DNA of 64,000 nucleotides, taken from CAWHQZ01 sp963831645. Lineage in GTDB: Bacteria > Pseudomonadota > Alphaproteobacteria > Rhizobiales > Aestuariivirgaceae. The stretch lies in NCBI GenBank assembly GCA_963831645.1, contig CAWHQZ010000019.1:62001-126000 (forward strand). The letters run 5' to 3'. Of this stretch, positions 1-9,052 are shown one piece after another (position 1 is the stretch's first letter; each line of letters starts with the position of its first letter). The translations under genes were made by a program, and so were the position numbers. The notes beneath the pieces were generated by a model. The model saw nothing but the letters and a program-made list of their open reading frames with translations. It had not been told where the DNA came from and made no database searches.

Positions 1-276
1 GATCGCCACGATGTCGGCGCGCGGAACCATCACGTCATCGACGCGGAGAGCCGCAAACTCCAGCAGATTGACCATCATCGAGCGCGCGGCGGGCACTATG
101 CCACCGGTCTGGTGCTCGGTCTCATGCTGATCGATCGCTTCTTCGATGCTCTCCCGCAGCGACTGCGTTCCCGTTCCCGACAACCACGAGCGCAGGCGCG
201 TCCAGCGGCGCGCCGGCCCCGCGGGGACCTCGGCACGCCGAAGAGACGGGGTCATCTCAGGCCTGCTTTTGCTCAT
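1..276 (-). CDS. corC: CorC/HlyC-family CBS-domain transporter-associated protein (N-terminal part)
   Basis: The reading frame is open from an ATG at 276 to the window edge and gives 92 residues. It ends in DDVMVPRADIVAI, the highly conserved stretch just before the CBS pair in cytosolic CorC/TlyC proteins (linked to magnesium/cobalt efflux and, in this operon, to the ybeY-phoH set). A second in-frame ATG lies at 255. The gene follows ybeY by 24 bases on the same strand, the usual phoH-ybeY-corC order of alphaproteobacteria. The CBS domains and CorC_HlyC C-terminal domain lie outside the window. Family identity is secure from motif and position; the exact start is not. Confidence 0.85.
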   Translation of the reverse strand, partial: MSKSRPEMTPSLRRAEVPAGPARRWTRLRSWLSGTGTQSLRESIEEAIDQHETEHQTGGIVPAARSMMVNLLEFAALRVDDVMVPRADIVAI

Positions 277-300
277 CGAGTTGGCCTACCGCCCTCAAGC

Positions 301-762
301 TCAGGTGTACGGGTCGGCTATACCCAGTGCCGCCAAGGCCCTGATCTCAAGGCGTTGCATCTCTTCTGCTTCAGCTGCACCGCGGTGATCATGACCCAGC
401 AGGTGCAGCACGCCATGGACGATAAGATGGCACGCATGGTCTGCCAACGGCTTGTCCTGCTCGCGGGCCTCGCGCCCAACCACGCCTCCCGCCAGCACAA
501 CATCGCCAAGAAGCTTGCGGGCTGCCGCCTGGTGAGCCGCGGGTTGCGGGAACGAGAGGACATTGGTCGGCTTGTCGATGCGGCGCCATCGCCGATTGAG
601 ACGCCGGACGGTTGCGTCATCCGCCAGGATCACCGAGAGATCCGTTCTGTTTGCTTCCGTGTCCGCGGCACCGAAAGCGGCTCGAACTGCCGCTCTAACC
701 TTGCGTTCCGGGGCAGCAAAGCCCTTCCAGGCCCTGCGGTCGATGTCGAGGGTCAGAGACAT
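301..762 (-). CDS. ybeY: Endoribonuclease YbeY (rRNA maturation factor)
   Basis: The 153-residue product has the normal length for YbeY, a zinc-dependent single-strand endoribonuclease that acts in 16S rRNA 3'-end maturation and 70S quality control in the cytoplasm. The zinc-binding signature HGVLHLLGHDH sits at residues 116-126, with the expected upstream NVLSFP motif near residue 67. The start overlaps the phoH stop (762-764), so the two are probably translationally coupled, and corC follows. Nothing looks damaged. Confidence 0.95.
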   Translation of the reverse strand: MSLTLDIDRRAWKGFAAPERKVRAAVRAAFGAADTEANRTDLSVILADDATVRRLNRRWRRIDKPTNVLSFPQPAAHQAAARKLLGDVVLAGGVVGREAREQDKPLADHACHLIVHGVLHLLGHDHRGAAEAEEMQRLEIRALAALGIADPYT

Positions 763-1844
763 TACTGCCTGGCGGATTTGGCCCTCCGTTTCGTCCTGGC
801 GGCGTCCTCGTAGGCTGCGACAATCCTCGTCACCAACGCATGGCGCACGATATCGGCCGTCGTAAACGCAATGTGGGCCACCCCTTCAACGCCGGTGAGA
901 ACCTGAACGGCCTCGGCCAGACCCGAAGTCGCGCCGAGGGGCAAATCGACCTGCGAGGGATCGCCATTGACGACCATTCGGCTACCCTCGCCAAGCCGGG
1001 TCAAAAACATCTTCATCTGCTGCGGCGTGGTATTCTGGGCCTCGTCCAAGATAACGAAGGCATTCCTGAGCGTGCGGCCGCGCATGAACGCCAGCGGTGC
1101 AATTTCGATGGTTCCGTCGGCCAAGCCGCGCGACACGAGTTGTTCCGGAGAAACGTCGTAGAGCGCGTCGTAGAGCGGGCGAAGATAGGGATCGACCTTC
1201 TCTTTCATGTCGCCGGGAAGAAAGCCCAGGCGTTCGCCCGCCTCAACGGCCGGGCGCGAAAGGATGATGCGATCGACTTCGCCCGTCGCCAGGGCCGCGG
1301 CGGCGGCAGCGACCGCCAGGTAGGTCTTGCCGGTTCCGGCAGGGCCGAAACCGATCACCAGATCATAGCGGCGCAGCGCATCCATGTAAGCGCGCTGCAT
1401 CGGGGTCCGCGGGGTCACGACTTTGCGCTTGGTCCGGATCGCCGCGCCCTCAGCGTGCGCGGCTTCCTCCGCGAGCCGCGTCATGCGGATAGCTCCCTCG
1501 ACGTCGCCTGGTCCGATGTCGTGTCCCTGCCGGGCGAGCCTGTACAATCTTTCCAACACCTGGCTGGCCTTGTCGCGCGCCTCATCGCTGCCGCGCACGG
1601 CGATCCGGTTGCCGCGCGGGGTAATGTCAACGCCGAGGCGGTTCTCGATCAGCGCCAGGTGTTCGTCGTGCTCGCCGAATAGCGAGGACAGGAGGCGATT
1701 GTCATCAAAGGCGAGGGTCGAACTGCCATCGCCGAGGCCTAAGTCTCCATGCAGCATATTCGCCAAATGACCCGTCATCGATCGTGGGCGCAAATCGTCG
1801 GACCTCCGCCGTGTCAGCCGGTCTTTCGACCGAGAATCAGTCAA
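762..1844 (-). CDS. phoH: PhoH-like ATPase (YbeZ)
   Basis: A 360-residue PhoH/YbeZ protein. Walker A GPAGTGKT is at residues 167-174 and Walker B VILDEAQN at 264-271; the N-terminal part resembles the KH-like region of the family. YbeZ ATPases are thought to be NTPase or RNA-helicase partners of YbeY. The start forms an ATGA overlap with the end of miaB and the stop overlaps the ybeY start, so miaB-phoH-ybeY-corC reads as one operon. Alternative downstream starts (M23, M30) exist, but the ATGA overlap supports the first. Confidence 0.93.
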   Translation of the reverse strand: MTDSRSKDRLTRRRSDDLRPRSMTGHLANMLHGDLGLGDGSSTLAFDDNRLLSSLFGEHDEHLALIENRLGVDITPRGNRIAVRGSDEARDKASQVLERLYRLARQGHDIGPGDVEGAIRMTRLAEEAAHAEGAAIRTKRKVVTPRTPMQRAYMDALRRYDLVIGFGPAGTGKTYLAVAAAAAALATGEVDRIILSRPAVEAGERLGFLPGDMKEKVDPYLRPLYDALYDVSPEQLVSRGLADGTIEIAPLAFMRGRTLRNAFVILDEAQNTTPQQMKMFLTRLGEGSRMVVNGDPSQVDLPLGATSGLAEAVQVLTGVEGVAHIAFTTADIVRHALVTRIVAAYEDAARTKRRAKSARQ

Positions 1845-3185
1845 GCTGCTTCACCAATATGCGCCGAGAGACTGCTCGGGCCAACTCCATGCACAGTCGC
1901 CTTGACGATCGAGCCCAGCGTACTTCGTGCGGCGACAACATGCACGGCCTGCTGGTAAGGCGAGCGACCCACCAGCTGATCCGGCCGCCGGCCGGGCTTT
2001 TCCAGGAGAACATCGAGAGTGCGCCCGACACAGGCGCTGTTGAAATCAAGCTGCTGACCGGCAAGCACCTGCTGCAGGATCGACAGCCGCTCGGACTTCA
2101 CGACGGCAGGGACCTGCCCATCCATTTCGGCGGCCGGCGTGCCGGGACGAGACGAATACTTGAAGGAGAAAGCCTGCGCGTAGCCGATTCTGTGCACGAG
2201 ATCGAGTGTTGCCTCGAAGTCACGATCGCTTTCACCCGGAAAGCCGACGATGAAGTCGGAGGACAGCGCCAGATCGGCGCGGGCCCGGCGCACTCTGGCT
2301 ACGATGTCGATGTAGTCCTCGACCCGGTGCCGGCGATTCATCTTGCGAAGGACACGATTGGAACCGGATTGCACGGGAAGATGCAGATACGGCATCACCT
2401 TCGGATTCGAGCCATGAACCGCGATAAGATCCTCATCCATGTCACGGGGATGGCTGGTCGTATAGCGCAGCCGTTCGATCCCCTCGATCGCCGACAGGTG
2501 CTCGAGCAGGCGGCCAAGAGACCAGGCAGCGCCTGAGGGGGCCACTCCGCGGTAGGCGTTGACGTTCTGGCCGAGCAGGGTCACCTCGCGTACGCCCGGC
2601 AGCGGCAAGCCGGCGAACTTCCGTCTCGACTTGCGCCACAGGCCGGGAGAATTCCGAGCCGCGGGTGTAGGGAACAACGCAGAAGGTGCAGAACCTGTTG
2701 CAGCCTTCCTGAATGGTTACGAACGCCGAGACGCCGCGGGCCGCGACGGCATCGCGCGACGGCGATACAAGAGCCTTGAACTTGTCTTCGGCGGGATACG
2801 AAGTCTCAATGACAGGCCGCTGTCCTGCCCGGCGCAGGAGCTCGGGAAGGCGATGGTAGGATTGCGGTCCCAATACCAGATCGACAACCGGGGCGCGCCG
2901 GACCATTTCCGGCCCTTCCGCTTGCGCCACGCAGCCAGCGACCGCGATCGAGAGGGGCCTGCCCGTCCTGGCCTTGCTGGACTTGAGGTGTTTCAGGCGG
3001 CCGAGCTCCGAATAGACCTTCTCAACCGCTTTTTCCCGAACGTGGCAGGTATTGAGTACAATCAGATCCGCATCGGCGGCGTCTGACGCCGGCGCGTAGC
3101 CTGCGGCGGCCAGCACGTCGCTCATGCGTTGGCTGTCGTACACGTTCATCTGACAACCGTAGGTCGTGACAAGAAACTTCTTCAT
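1841..3185 (-). pseudogene. miaB: miaB, tRNA-2-methylthio-N6-dimethylallyladenosine synthase, with one +1 frameshift
   Basis: Two overlapping frames together make a full-length MiaB (about 447 residues). MiaB is a radical-SAM methylthiotransferase that modifies A37 of UNN-decoding tRNAs using two 4Fe-4S clusters. The first frame (from 3185) carries the N-terminal cluster cysteines (TYGCQMN, LNTCHVR, AGCVAQ) and the radical-SAM CNRFCTFC. The second frame carries VREVTLLGQNVNAYRG through the TRAM domain. The frames join at a CCC run (2595-2597, GGG on the coding strand): dropping one base gives A-A-G-V-R-E-V-T without a break. No other damage is visible, so a sequencing error is as likely as a real lesion. 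The ends form ATGA overlaps with plsC and phoH. Confidence 0.85.
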
Positions 3186-4027
3186 TCGATGCCGGGTCGT
3201 CTTGTCAAGGTTGGTTGAAGCCCTTGCCTGTTCGCCGAAACCTTTTGCCGGGGCCGACCGGTCAGTGCCTGAATCAATCCGAGCTTGATCTGTTCCTCGC
3301 AGTGGCGGGCAAGCGCTTTGCGCCCGCCGACGTCTCTACCATGGATAGCAGGATGAAATATGACATCGACATCCGGCGGTCCCGCCGCTCCCACCCCGAT
3401 GAGATGGCCAAACAGCTCCATATCGCCGTACCAGGCGAATATCGGCCGTAGGGTGCGGCCAAGCGGTATGCCGTGAACTCCCGTGTATGCGATGGTGACA
3501 GGTTGCACCGCCACCGGCGAGCCATTTACCTGCAGGTCGGCGGCGCCGACCAGGGCGCTGCGAAACGGCAGCACCCGGTTGCCATCGCTCGACTTGCCCT
3601 CGGCAAACAGGGTCACAATCTCTCCGTCATGAAGCCGCTGCTGCATGGCATGGCGCGATCGGCTAACGTCGTGGCGGCGATCGCGGTCGATATATAGCGT
3701 GCGGCCGACTGAAGCCAGAGTGCCGAACAGCGGCCAACCGGCCACCTCCCGCTTGGCGATGAAACACATGGGAGCGATTGTCGACAGAACGACGATGTCC
3801 AGCCAGGACACATGGTTCGCCACGTAAAGACAGGCGCGATCCTTGACAGGTTCGCCCATCACCTGGATACGAATTCGCAGGAGTCGCGCGACGGCGCGAA
3901 AGTAGAGGTGCGGCAGGCGCCGCGCCGCGCCGGTCCAGACTCTGTTGAAAGTCCATTGCGCCGGTATGACGGCGAGGGATGCCATGACGAACGCCGTCAG
4001 GGTTACATACGCCCGAGTCCGGCTCAC
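3182..4027 (-). CDS. plsC: 1-acyl-sn-glycerol-3-phosphate acyltransferase
   Basis: A 281-residue PlsC-family protein that acylates lysophosphatidic acid to phosphatidic acid at the inner membrane. The catalytic HX4D motif is NHVSWLD (residues 71-77) and the substrate-binding block FAEGKSSDG is at 141-149. A hydrophobic N-terminal segment (about residues 8-25) is the likely membrane anchor. ATGA overlaps occur with fur upstream and miaB downstream, so it sits in the middle of the fur-plsC-miaB-phoH-ybeY-corC transcription unit. Confidence 0.92.
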   Translation of the reverse strand: MSRTRAYVTLTAFVMASLAVIPAQWTFNRVWTGAARRLPHLYFRAVARLLRIRIQVMGEPVKDRACLYVANHVSWLDIVVLSTIAPMCFIAKREVAGWPLFGTLASVGRTLYIDRDRRHDVSRSRHAMQQRLHDGEIVTLFAEGKSSDGNRVLPFRSALVGAADLQVNGSPVAVQPVTIAYTGVHGIPLGRTLRPIFAWYGDMELFGHLIGVGAAGPPDVDVIFHPAIHGRDVGGRKALARHCEEQIKLGLIQALTGRPRQKVSANRQGLQPTLTRRPGIE

Positions 4028-4455
4028 TTACGACGCACTCTGCGGTCGGCGGATCCAATCAGGGGATGGCCATAGAGTTCCAGCCGGTGGCCGACCAGAC
4101 GATAGCCAAGGCGGCGCGCCACCGCCTCCTGCAGTTTCTCGATCTCCTCGTTGCGAAATTCGATGAGCTTACCGGTGGAAAGATCGATGAGGTGATCGTG
4201 ATGCTGAGCAGGAGCCTTCTCATAGCGCGACCGGCCGTCGAACGCGTGCCGTTCCAAAATGCCTTTCTCCTTCAGGAGGCGCACGGTGCGGTAGACCGTG
4301 GCGAGCGATATGCGGCGATCGGCGAGGGAAGCGCGGCGGTGCAGCTCTTCGACATCCGGGTGATCGGCCGCCTCTGCAATGACCTGGGCAATGGTCCGGC
4401 GTTGGCCCGTCATCCGCATGCGCTTTTCAATGCAGGCGCGCTCGATGTCATTCAT
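4024..4455 (-). CDS. fur: Fur-family metalloregulator
   Basis: A 143-residue Fur-family repressor. The winged helix includes LATVYRTVRLLKEKG near residues 51-65, followed by the metal-site motif HHDH at 85-88 and the dimerisation domain. The ATG at 4455 is chosen; an in-frame GTG at 4464 would add three residues. In many alphaproteobacteria the protein in this fur-plsC-miaB position is Fur or its manganese-sensing derivative Mur, and sequence alone does not separate these. The C-terminal CxxC pair of some Fur proteins is absent. The stop overlaps plsC as ATGA. Confidence 0.88.
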   Translation of the reverse strand: MNDIERACIEKRMRMTGQRRTIAQVIAEAADHPDVEELHRRASLADRRISLATVYRTVRLLKEKGILERHAFDGRSRYEKAPAQHHDHLIDLSTGKLIEFRNEEIEKLQEAVARRLGYRLVGHRLELYGHPLIGSADRRVRRK

Positions 4456-4502
4456 TCTGGCCACGTATAGAAGCGCCGACCGCCTCGTGCAACGCCACCC
4501 CC

Positions 4503-5633
4503 CTATCGCTTCAGCACCCGGCTCATGACAATCGCGTCTTCACGGCTGCCGCCGGGTCTCGCGTAATACGCCGGCCGCTCCCCGCGCACCTTGAAGCCCG
4601 TGCCGGCGTAGAGAGCGCGAGCGGCGGCGTTCGACGCCGCCACCTCGATGAAGAGCTTGCGGACACCGCTCCTGCCGAGCCGCGTGATCGCATGGTCAAG
4701 CATGGCGATGGCTATTCCGCGCCGCCGCAGCGCCGGCCTCGTACCGATGGTCAGGATCTCACCTTGATCGTCGGCCTGGCGCACCAGCATGAACCCCGCG
4801 GGTTCGTGCGTCGCGACGAGGGCAAGAAAGGACGTGGACCCGGGCATGGCCATGAGGCTTGCGAAGCCTTCGCCGTCCCAGCTTTCGTCGAAGCACTCCG
4901 CGTGCAGCGCCGCAAGAACCCCGGCATGAACACTGCCGACGGTTTCAACCCTCACGCAGGACGAGGGACGCGGGAACGGTCTCTCCGGCGGCGCCCCGGC
5001 AACCGGCGGACGCAGGTACATGGGACTTGGCGGCGGTCCGGGAGTGATGCTGGCGCCGAGCAGCGCCACGACGGTCGCATCCGGAAGCGCCGGCCCGGAC
5101 GACAATTGCACGCTGTCGGCGCGACCGGCAACCTGGAGAAATCGGGCGCCGCTCCCGGCGGCGATCACCGGTTCCTCGGGAAGCTCCGAGGCGGCGCAGT
5201 CCGACACCAAGGCCTTTGGTTCAGTGAAGGCACTCAGATCGGGGGAGAATATCTGTAGATAAACGCTGCGGCGAGCATCGATTGCCACTGCGATGGGGAG
5301 CCTCTTGTAGTTGTCCTTGACGTTAGCGGCAAGTGCTTGAAGCGTCGACACTCCAACAACCGACCTGCCCAAGGCCAAACCCAGGCCGCGCGCGAAGGCG
5401 AGGCCAATCCTGACACCCGTGAAGGTGCCAGGACCGATGGTGACCGCAATGCGATCAATCCCGGCAAAACCGAGGCCTGCGGTGTGAACGACATCGCGAA
5501 CCATGCCGGGCAACAGCTCGGCATGCCCGACATCCAGTCTCACCAGCCGGCTCGCGAGGCTTTCTCCGGTCGCGCTATCTACGATGGCGGCAGAACAAGC
5601 GGAAAGCGCGGTGTCGAGGCCGAGAACGATCAC
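4503..5633 (-). CDS. tsaB-rimI: TsaB-RimI fusion: t6A dimerisation subunit fused to ribosomal-protein acetyltransferase
   Basis: A single 376-residue frame. Residues 1 to about 212 match TsaB, the non-catalytic partner of TsaD in N6-threonylcarbamoyladenosine-37 synthesis (start MIVLGLDTA, then IGPGTFTGVRIGLAFARG near 66-83, and the family C-terminal MYLRPP at 205-210). A short Pro-rich linker leads into a GNAT domain (about 227-376) of RimI type, with the acetyl-CoA loop RRRGIA at 303-308 and ASNAAARALYAGTGF near 333-347. In most relatives tsaB and rimI are adjacent or overlapping separate genes. The fusion is read directly from sequence; an assembly slip joining two genes cannot be fully excluded, but both halves are intact. 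Confidence 0.88.
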   Translation of the reverse strand: MIVLGLDTALSACSAAIVDSATGESLASRLVRLDVGHAELLPGMVRDVVHTAGLGFAGIDRIAVTIGPGTFTGVRIGLAFARGLGLALGRSVVGVSTLQALAANVKDNYKRLPIAVAIDARRSVYLQIFSPDLSAFTEPKALVSDCAASELPEEPVIAAGSGARFLQVAGRADSVQLSSGPALPDATVVALLGASITPGPPPSPMYLRPPVAGAPPERPFPRPSSCVRVETVGSVHAGVLAALHAECFDESWDGEGFASLMAMPGSTSFLALVATHEPAGFMLVRQADDQGEILTIGTRPALRRRGIAIAMLDHAITRLGRSGVRKLFIEVAASNAAARALYAGTGFKVRGERPAYYARPGGSREDAIVMSRVLKR

Positions 5634-5688
5634 CGCCGGACAAACCGTCGCAGTCGAGAAAGCCCGGGTGCAGTAAGCACCGGTACCG

Positions 5689-6243
5689 TCAAACCGGGCG
5701 AACCTCGGTAACTTCCGGAATGAAGTGGCGCAACAGGTTCTCGATGCCGTGCTTCAGTGTTGCCGTCGAACTCGGGCAGCCCGAGCAGGACCCTTTCATG
5801 TTGAGAAAGACGACCCCGTCGCGATAGCCGTGAAACGTGATGTCACCGCCGTCCTGAGCAACCGCCGGGCGTACGCGCGTGTCGAGTAGCTCCTTGATGG
5901 TGCCGACGATATCCTGATCGGCGTCATCATATGCCTCCGCTACGTCCTTGGCGGGTGAAGAATCTTCCACCACGGGCTGGCCCGAGAGGTAATGCTCCAT
6001 GATCACGCCCAGGATGGCAGGCTTGAGATGCTGCCATTCGCCGGAGCTCTTGGACACCGTAATGAAGTCGCCGCCCAGGAATACTCCAGACACACCTTTG
6101 ACGGTGAACAGGCGGGAAGCGAGCGGCGAAAGCGCCGCTTCCTCGGCTGACAGGTACTCTCGTGGTCCCGAGCTCGAGACGGCCTCGCCGGGAAGAAACT
6201 TCAAAGTCGATGGGTTGGGAGTGGCTTCGGTCTGAATGAACAT
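5689..6243 (-). CDS. NfuA-like Fe-S cluster carrier (Nfu N-terminal plus NifU C-terminal domain)
   Basis: A 184-residue protein with the Nfu N-terminal domain (MFIQTEATPNPSTLKFLPG at the start) and a C-terminal NifU-type domain carrying the cluster ligand motif CSGC at residues 153-156 within GSCSGCPSS. Proteins of this architecture receive and pass on 4Fe-4S clusters and are typical of alphaproteobacteria and mitochondria (NFU1). Its neighbours TsaB-RimI and Fur fit a housekeeping iron context. A purine-rich GAGGA precedes the ATG at 6243. Confidence 0.92.
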   Translation of the reverse strand: MFIQTEATPNPSTLKFLPGEAVSSSGPREYLSAEEAALSPLASRLFTVKGVSGVFLGGDFITVSKSSGEWQHLKPAILGVIMEHYLSGQPVVEDSSPAKDVAEAYDDADQDIVGTIKELLDTRVRPAVAQDGGDITFHGYRDGVVFLNMKGSCSGCPSSTATLKHGIENLLRHFIPEVTEVRPV

Positions 6244-6362
6244 AGGAGGTTCCTCACACCGTCATGTATGGCGACTGCAGGCCATTACAACCGAAATATG
6301 GCCTTGCCGCCGGTCAAACGGCTGATAACGCCGCAACTTAACACGACTGTGCCAAAAAGTCG

Positions 6363-7400
6363 TCACCGCCCGATCAATCCCAGGATTTTCTTTACTTCCT
6401 TGAGCACCGGGGCGGCAAGCGCCGCGGCTCGTTCGGAGCCATTGGCGAGAACGGCGTCGATGAAAGCAGGATCGGCCGTTAGCCGCTTCATTTCCGCACC
6501 GATCGGGCCGAGGGTCGCCACCGCCAGATCCACCAGCGACTGCTTGAAGGACGAGAACTGGTGGCCGGCAAACTCGCGCAAGGATGTTTCGATCGTATCG
6601 CCCCTGAGGGCAGCGTAGATACCGAGCAGATTAGCCGCTTCCGGCCGCCCTTTCAGCTCGTCAAGGTCCGCGGGCATGGGATGAGGATCCGTCTTCGCCC
6701 GGCGAAACTTCTTGGCGACCGCATCGGCGTCATCGGTGAGGTTGATGCGTGACAGGTCGGAAGGGTCCGATTTCGACATTTTCTTGGCGCCATCCTTGAG
6801 TGACATGACCCGGGTGGCGGGGCCGGAAATAAGCGGCTCAGGCAGGGGGAAGAAGCCGTCGTCGTAGCCCGCTTCCCTGATCGAATCGGCATAGTCGATG
6901 TTGAACTTCTGGGCGATGTCGCGAGCGAGCTCGAGATGCTGCTTCTGGTCCTCGCCGACGGGCACCTGTGTGGCGCGATAGGCAAGAATGTCAGCAGCCA
7001 TGAGGTTGGGATAGACGTAGAGGCCCACCGAGGCGGCTTCCCGGTCCTTGCCCGCCTTCTCCTTGAACTGGGTCATGCGGTTGAGCCAGCCAAGGCGAGC
7101 GACGCAATTCAGGATCCAGGCAAGCTCGGCGTGTTGCAGCACCTGGCTTTGGTTGAAGACGATATGCTTCCTGGCGTCGATGCCGGCGGCGAGGAACGCC
7201 GCCGTCACCTCGCGGATGTTGCTCTGCATCGCGCGCGGGTCCTGCCAGACGGTGATGGCATGCAGGTCGACGACGCAAAACAGGCAATCGTGTTTCGCCT
7301 GCAGTTCAACGAAGCGCTTGATGGCGCCCAGATAGTTTCCGAGATGAAGATTGCCGGTCGGCTGCACCCCGGAAAATACGCGTGGAACCAGAGGAATCAT
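6363..7400 (-). CDS. trpS: Tryptophan--tRNA ligase
   Basis: Class I TrpRS, 345 residues from the ATG at 7400; the open frame extends 18 codons further up, but those residues do not resemble the family and the start MIPLVPRVFSGVQPTG is standard. The HIGH-equivalent is GNLHLGN (residues 16-22) and the KMSKS motif is present as KKMSKSDPS. It charges tRNA-Trp in the cytosol. It lies 61 bases after murJ on the same strand, a common arrangement in this group. No gene is visible in the 119 bases before nfuA. Confidence 0.95.
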   Translation of the reverse strand: MIPLVPRVFSGVQPTGNLHLGNYLGAIKRFVELQAKHDCLFCVVDLHAITVWQDPRAMQSNIREVTAAFLAAGIDARKHIVFNQSQVLQHAELAWILNCVARLGWLNRMTQFKEKAGKDREAASVGLYVYPNLMAADILAYRATQVPVGEDQKQHLELARDIAQKFNIDYADSIREAGYDDGFFPLPEPLISGPATRVMSLKDGAKKMSKSDPSDLSRINLTDDADAVAKKFRRAKTDPHPMPADLDELKGRPEAANLLGIYAALRGDTIETSLREFAGHQFSSFKQSLVDLAVATLGPIGAEMKRLTADPAFIDAVLANGSERAAALAAPVLKEVKKILGLIGR

Positions 7401-7461
7401 CGCTGCCCATCCTTGATCGAGGGTGCATATGCCGGCAAAACCATCAGCGGCCAATAGACAA

Positions 7462-9024
7462 TCAGCGCCGCTGTCTGAGCGACGCCTTCAGTTCCGCAAA
7501 GGTCATGGCGCCCGACAGGTGAGCGGCAGCGAAGTAGGCGCCGGCGCCGACGGCAACCAGCATCGCCAGGCCGGCGAGCCGCGCCAGACGCGAAGCCTCG
7601 CCGGCAAACACATCGCCGGCAGCATAGCGGCAGACAAGTAACAGGACGCCCATGACCACCGCCGAAGCAATGATGCGGGTGAGCCGCCAGCGCAGGCGTT
7701 CATCGGGTTCGAACTGGCCGCGCAGGGCGAGCGTCAGGGCGAGCGCCGACGTATTGACCCAGGCGGCAATGGCGGTGGCGGCGGCGATACCCACATGAGC
7801 GAAGTAGCGCGACAACAGGATGGCGGCAGCGAGATTTACGGCCGCGCTGAGAACCGCGAACTTCATCGGCGTCCTGGTGTCCTCGCGGGCAAAGAAGCCC
7901 GGTGCGAATACCTTGATCATGACAAAGGCAGGGAGCCCGACCGCAAATGCCGTCAACGCCGCTGCGGTAGCGCGGCTGTCGCTGGCGGTGAACGCGCCGT
8001 GCTCGAAGATGGTCCGGATGATCGGGTCCGCCGCGGCAATGATGGCGATGGCCGCGGGAATCGTCAGGAACAGCGCAAGCTCCAGGGCACGATTCTGACT
8101 CATCAAGGCATCGCGGCCGTTGTTGGTCCTGAGCTTGCGCGACAAATCTGGCAGCAAAACTACGCCGATGGCGACCCCGACGACGCCCAGCGGCAACTGG
8201 TAGATGCGGTCCGCATAGTAGAGATAGGATACGGCGCGGTCGAAACTCGAAGCGATCTGAGTGGCGATCAATAGATTGATCTGCGTGATGCCGCCGGCGA
8301 TCAACCCGGGAACGGCCAAGCCGATCAGTTGCCTCACTTCCGGCGACAGGCGCGGGAGTTTCAGTCGAAGCCGGAAGCCGGCCCTGGTTGTCGCCATCCA
8401 CAGAAGAGCAAATTGCAGCAGGCCGGCGACAAACACGCCGCTTACCAATGCGTACCCGGTCCGCTCGTCATCGCCCCAGCCAGCGACGTTGGCCACGATC
8501 AGGGCGGCGATCAAGGTAACGTTCAGGAGGATGGGAGCCGCCGCAGCGGCAGCGAAACGGTGGGTGCTGTTGAGCACTCCGCTCAGCAGCGCGGCAAGCG
8601 ACATGAAAAGCAGATATGGGAAGGCGACGCGCGCCAGACCTATCGAAAGATCCAGTTTCTGCTGATCGCCTGCAAACCCCCAGGCGATCGCATAGATGAG
8701 CAGCGGCATGGCGATGACGGCGATGATGACGAACAGGAGCACCCAGGCGAGCAGTACCGACATCACGTCTTCGGCAAAGGCCAGCGCATTCTCAGGTCCA
8801 TGATCCTCCAGCCGCTTGGCAAACAGGGGCACGAAAGCCGAATTGAAGGCGCCTTCCGCGAAAAGATTGCGAAACAGGTTGGGAAACCGGAACGCCACCA
8901 CGAATGCCTGCGCAACAATGCCGGTTCCGACGGCATTGGCGATCATCACGTCACGCGCGAATCCGAGGAACCGGCTCGCCAGCGTGAACGAGCCGACCGT
9001 CGCCGCAGATTTCAGCAGCGTCAC
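7462..9024 (-). CDS. murJ: Lipid II flippase MurJ (MviN)
   Basis: A 520-residue polytopic membrane protein with about fourteen hydrophobic segments across its length and the MviN/MurJ start SAATVGSFTLASRFLGFARD. MurJ flips lipid II across the inner membrane for peptidoglycan synthesis. It lies 28 bases downstream of glnD and 61 bases upstream of trpS on the same strand, as in the glnD-murJ-trpS order of many alphaproteobacteria. Confidence 0.95.
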   Translation of the reverse strand: MTLLKSAATVGSFTLASRFLGFARDVMIANAVGTGIVAQAFVVAFRFPNLFRNLFAEGAFNSAFVPLFAKRLEDHGPENALAFAEDVMSVLLAWVLLFVIIAVIAMPLLIYAIAWGFAGDQQKLDLSIGLARVAFPYLLFMSLAALLSGVLNSTHRFAAAAAAPILLNVTLIAALIVANVAGWGDDERTGYALVSGVFVAGLLQFALLWMATTRAGFRLRLKLPRLSPEVRQLIGLAVPGLIAGGITQINLLIATQIASSFDRAVSYLYYADRIYQLPLGVVGVAIGVVLLPDLSRKLRTNNGRDALMSQNRALELALFLTIPAAIAIIAAADPIIRTIFEHGAFTASDSRATAAALTAFAVGLPAFVMIKVFAPGFFAREDTRTPMKFAVLSAAVNLAAAILLSRYFAHVGIAAATAIAAWVNTSALALTLALRGQFEPDERLRWRLTRIIASAVVMGVLLLVCRYAAGDVFAGEASRLARLAGLAMLVAVGAGAYFAAAHLSGAMTFAELKASLRQRR

Positions 9025-9052
9025 CCGCTATCCCCGACGAACTGCGCCGTCA

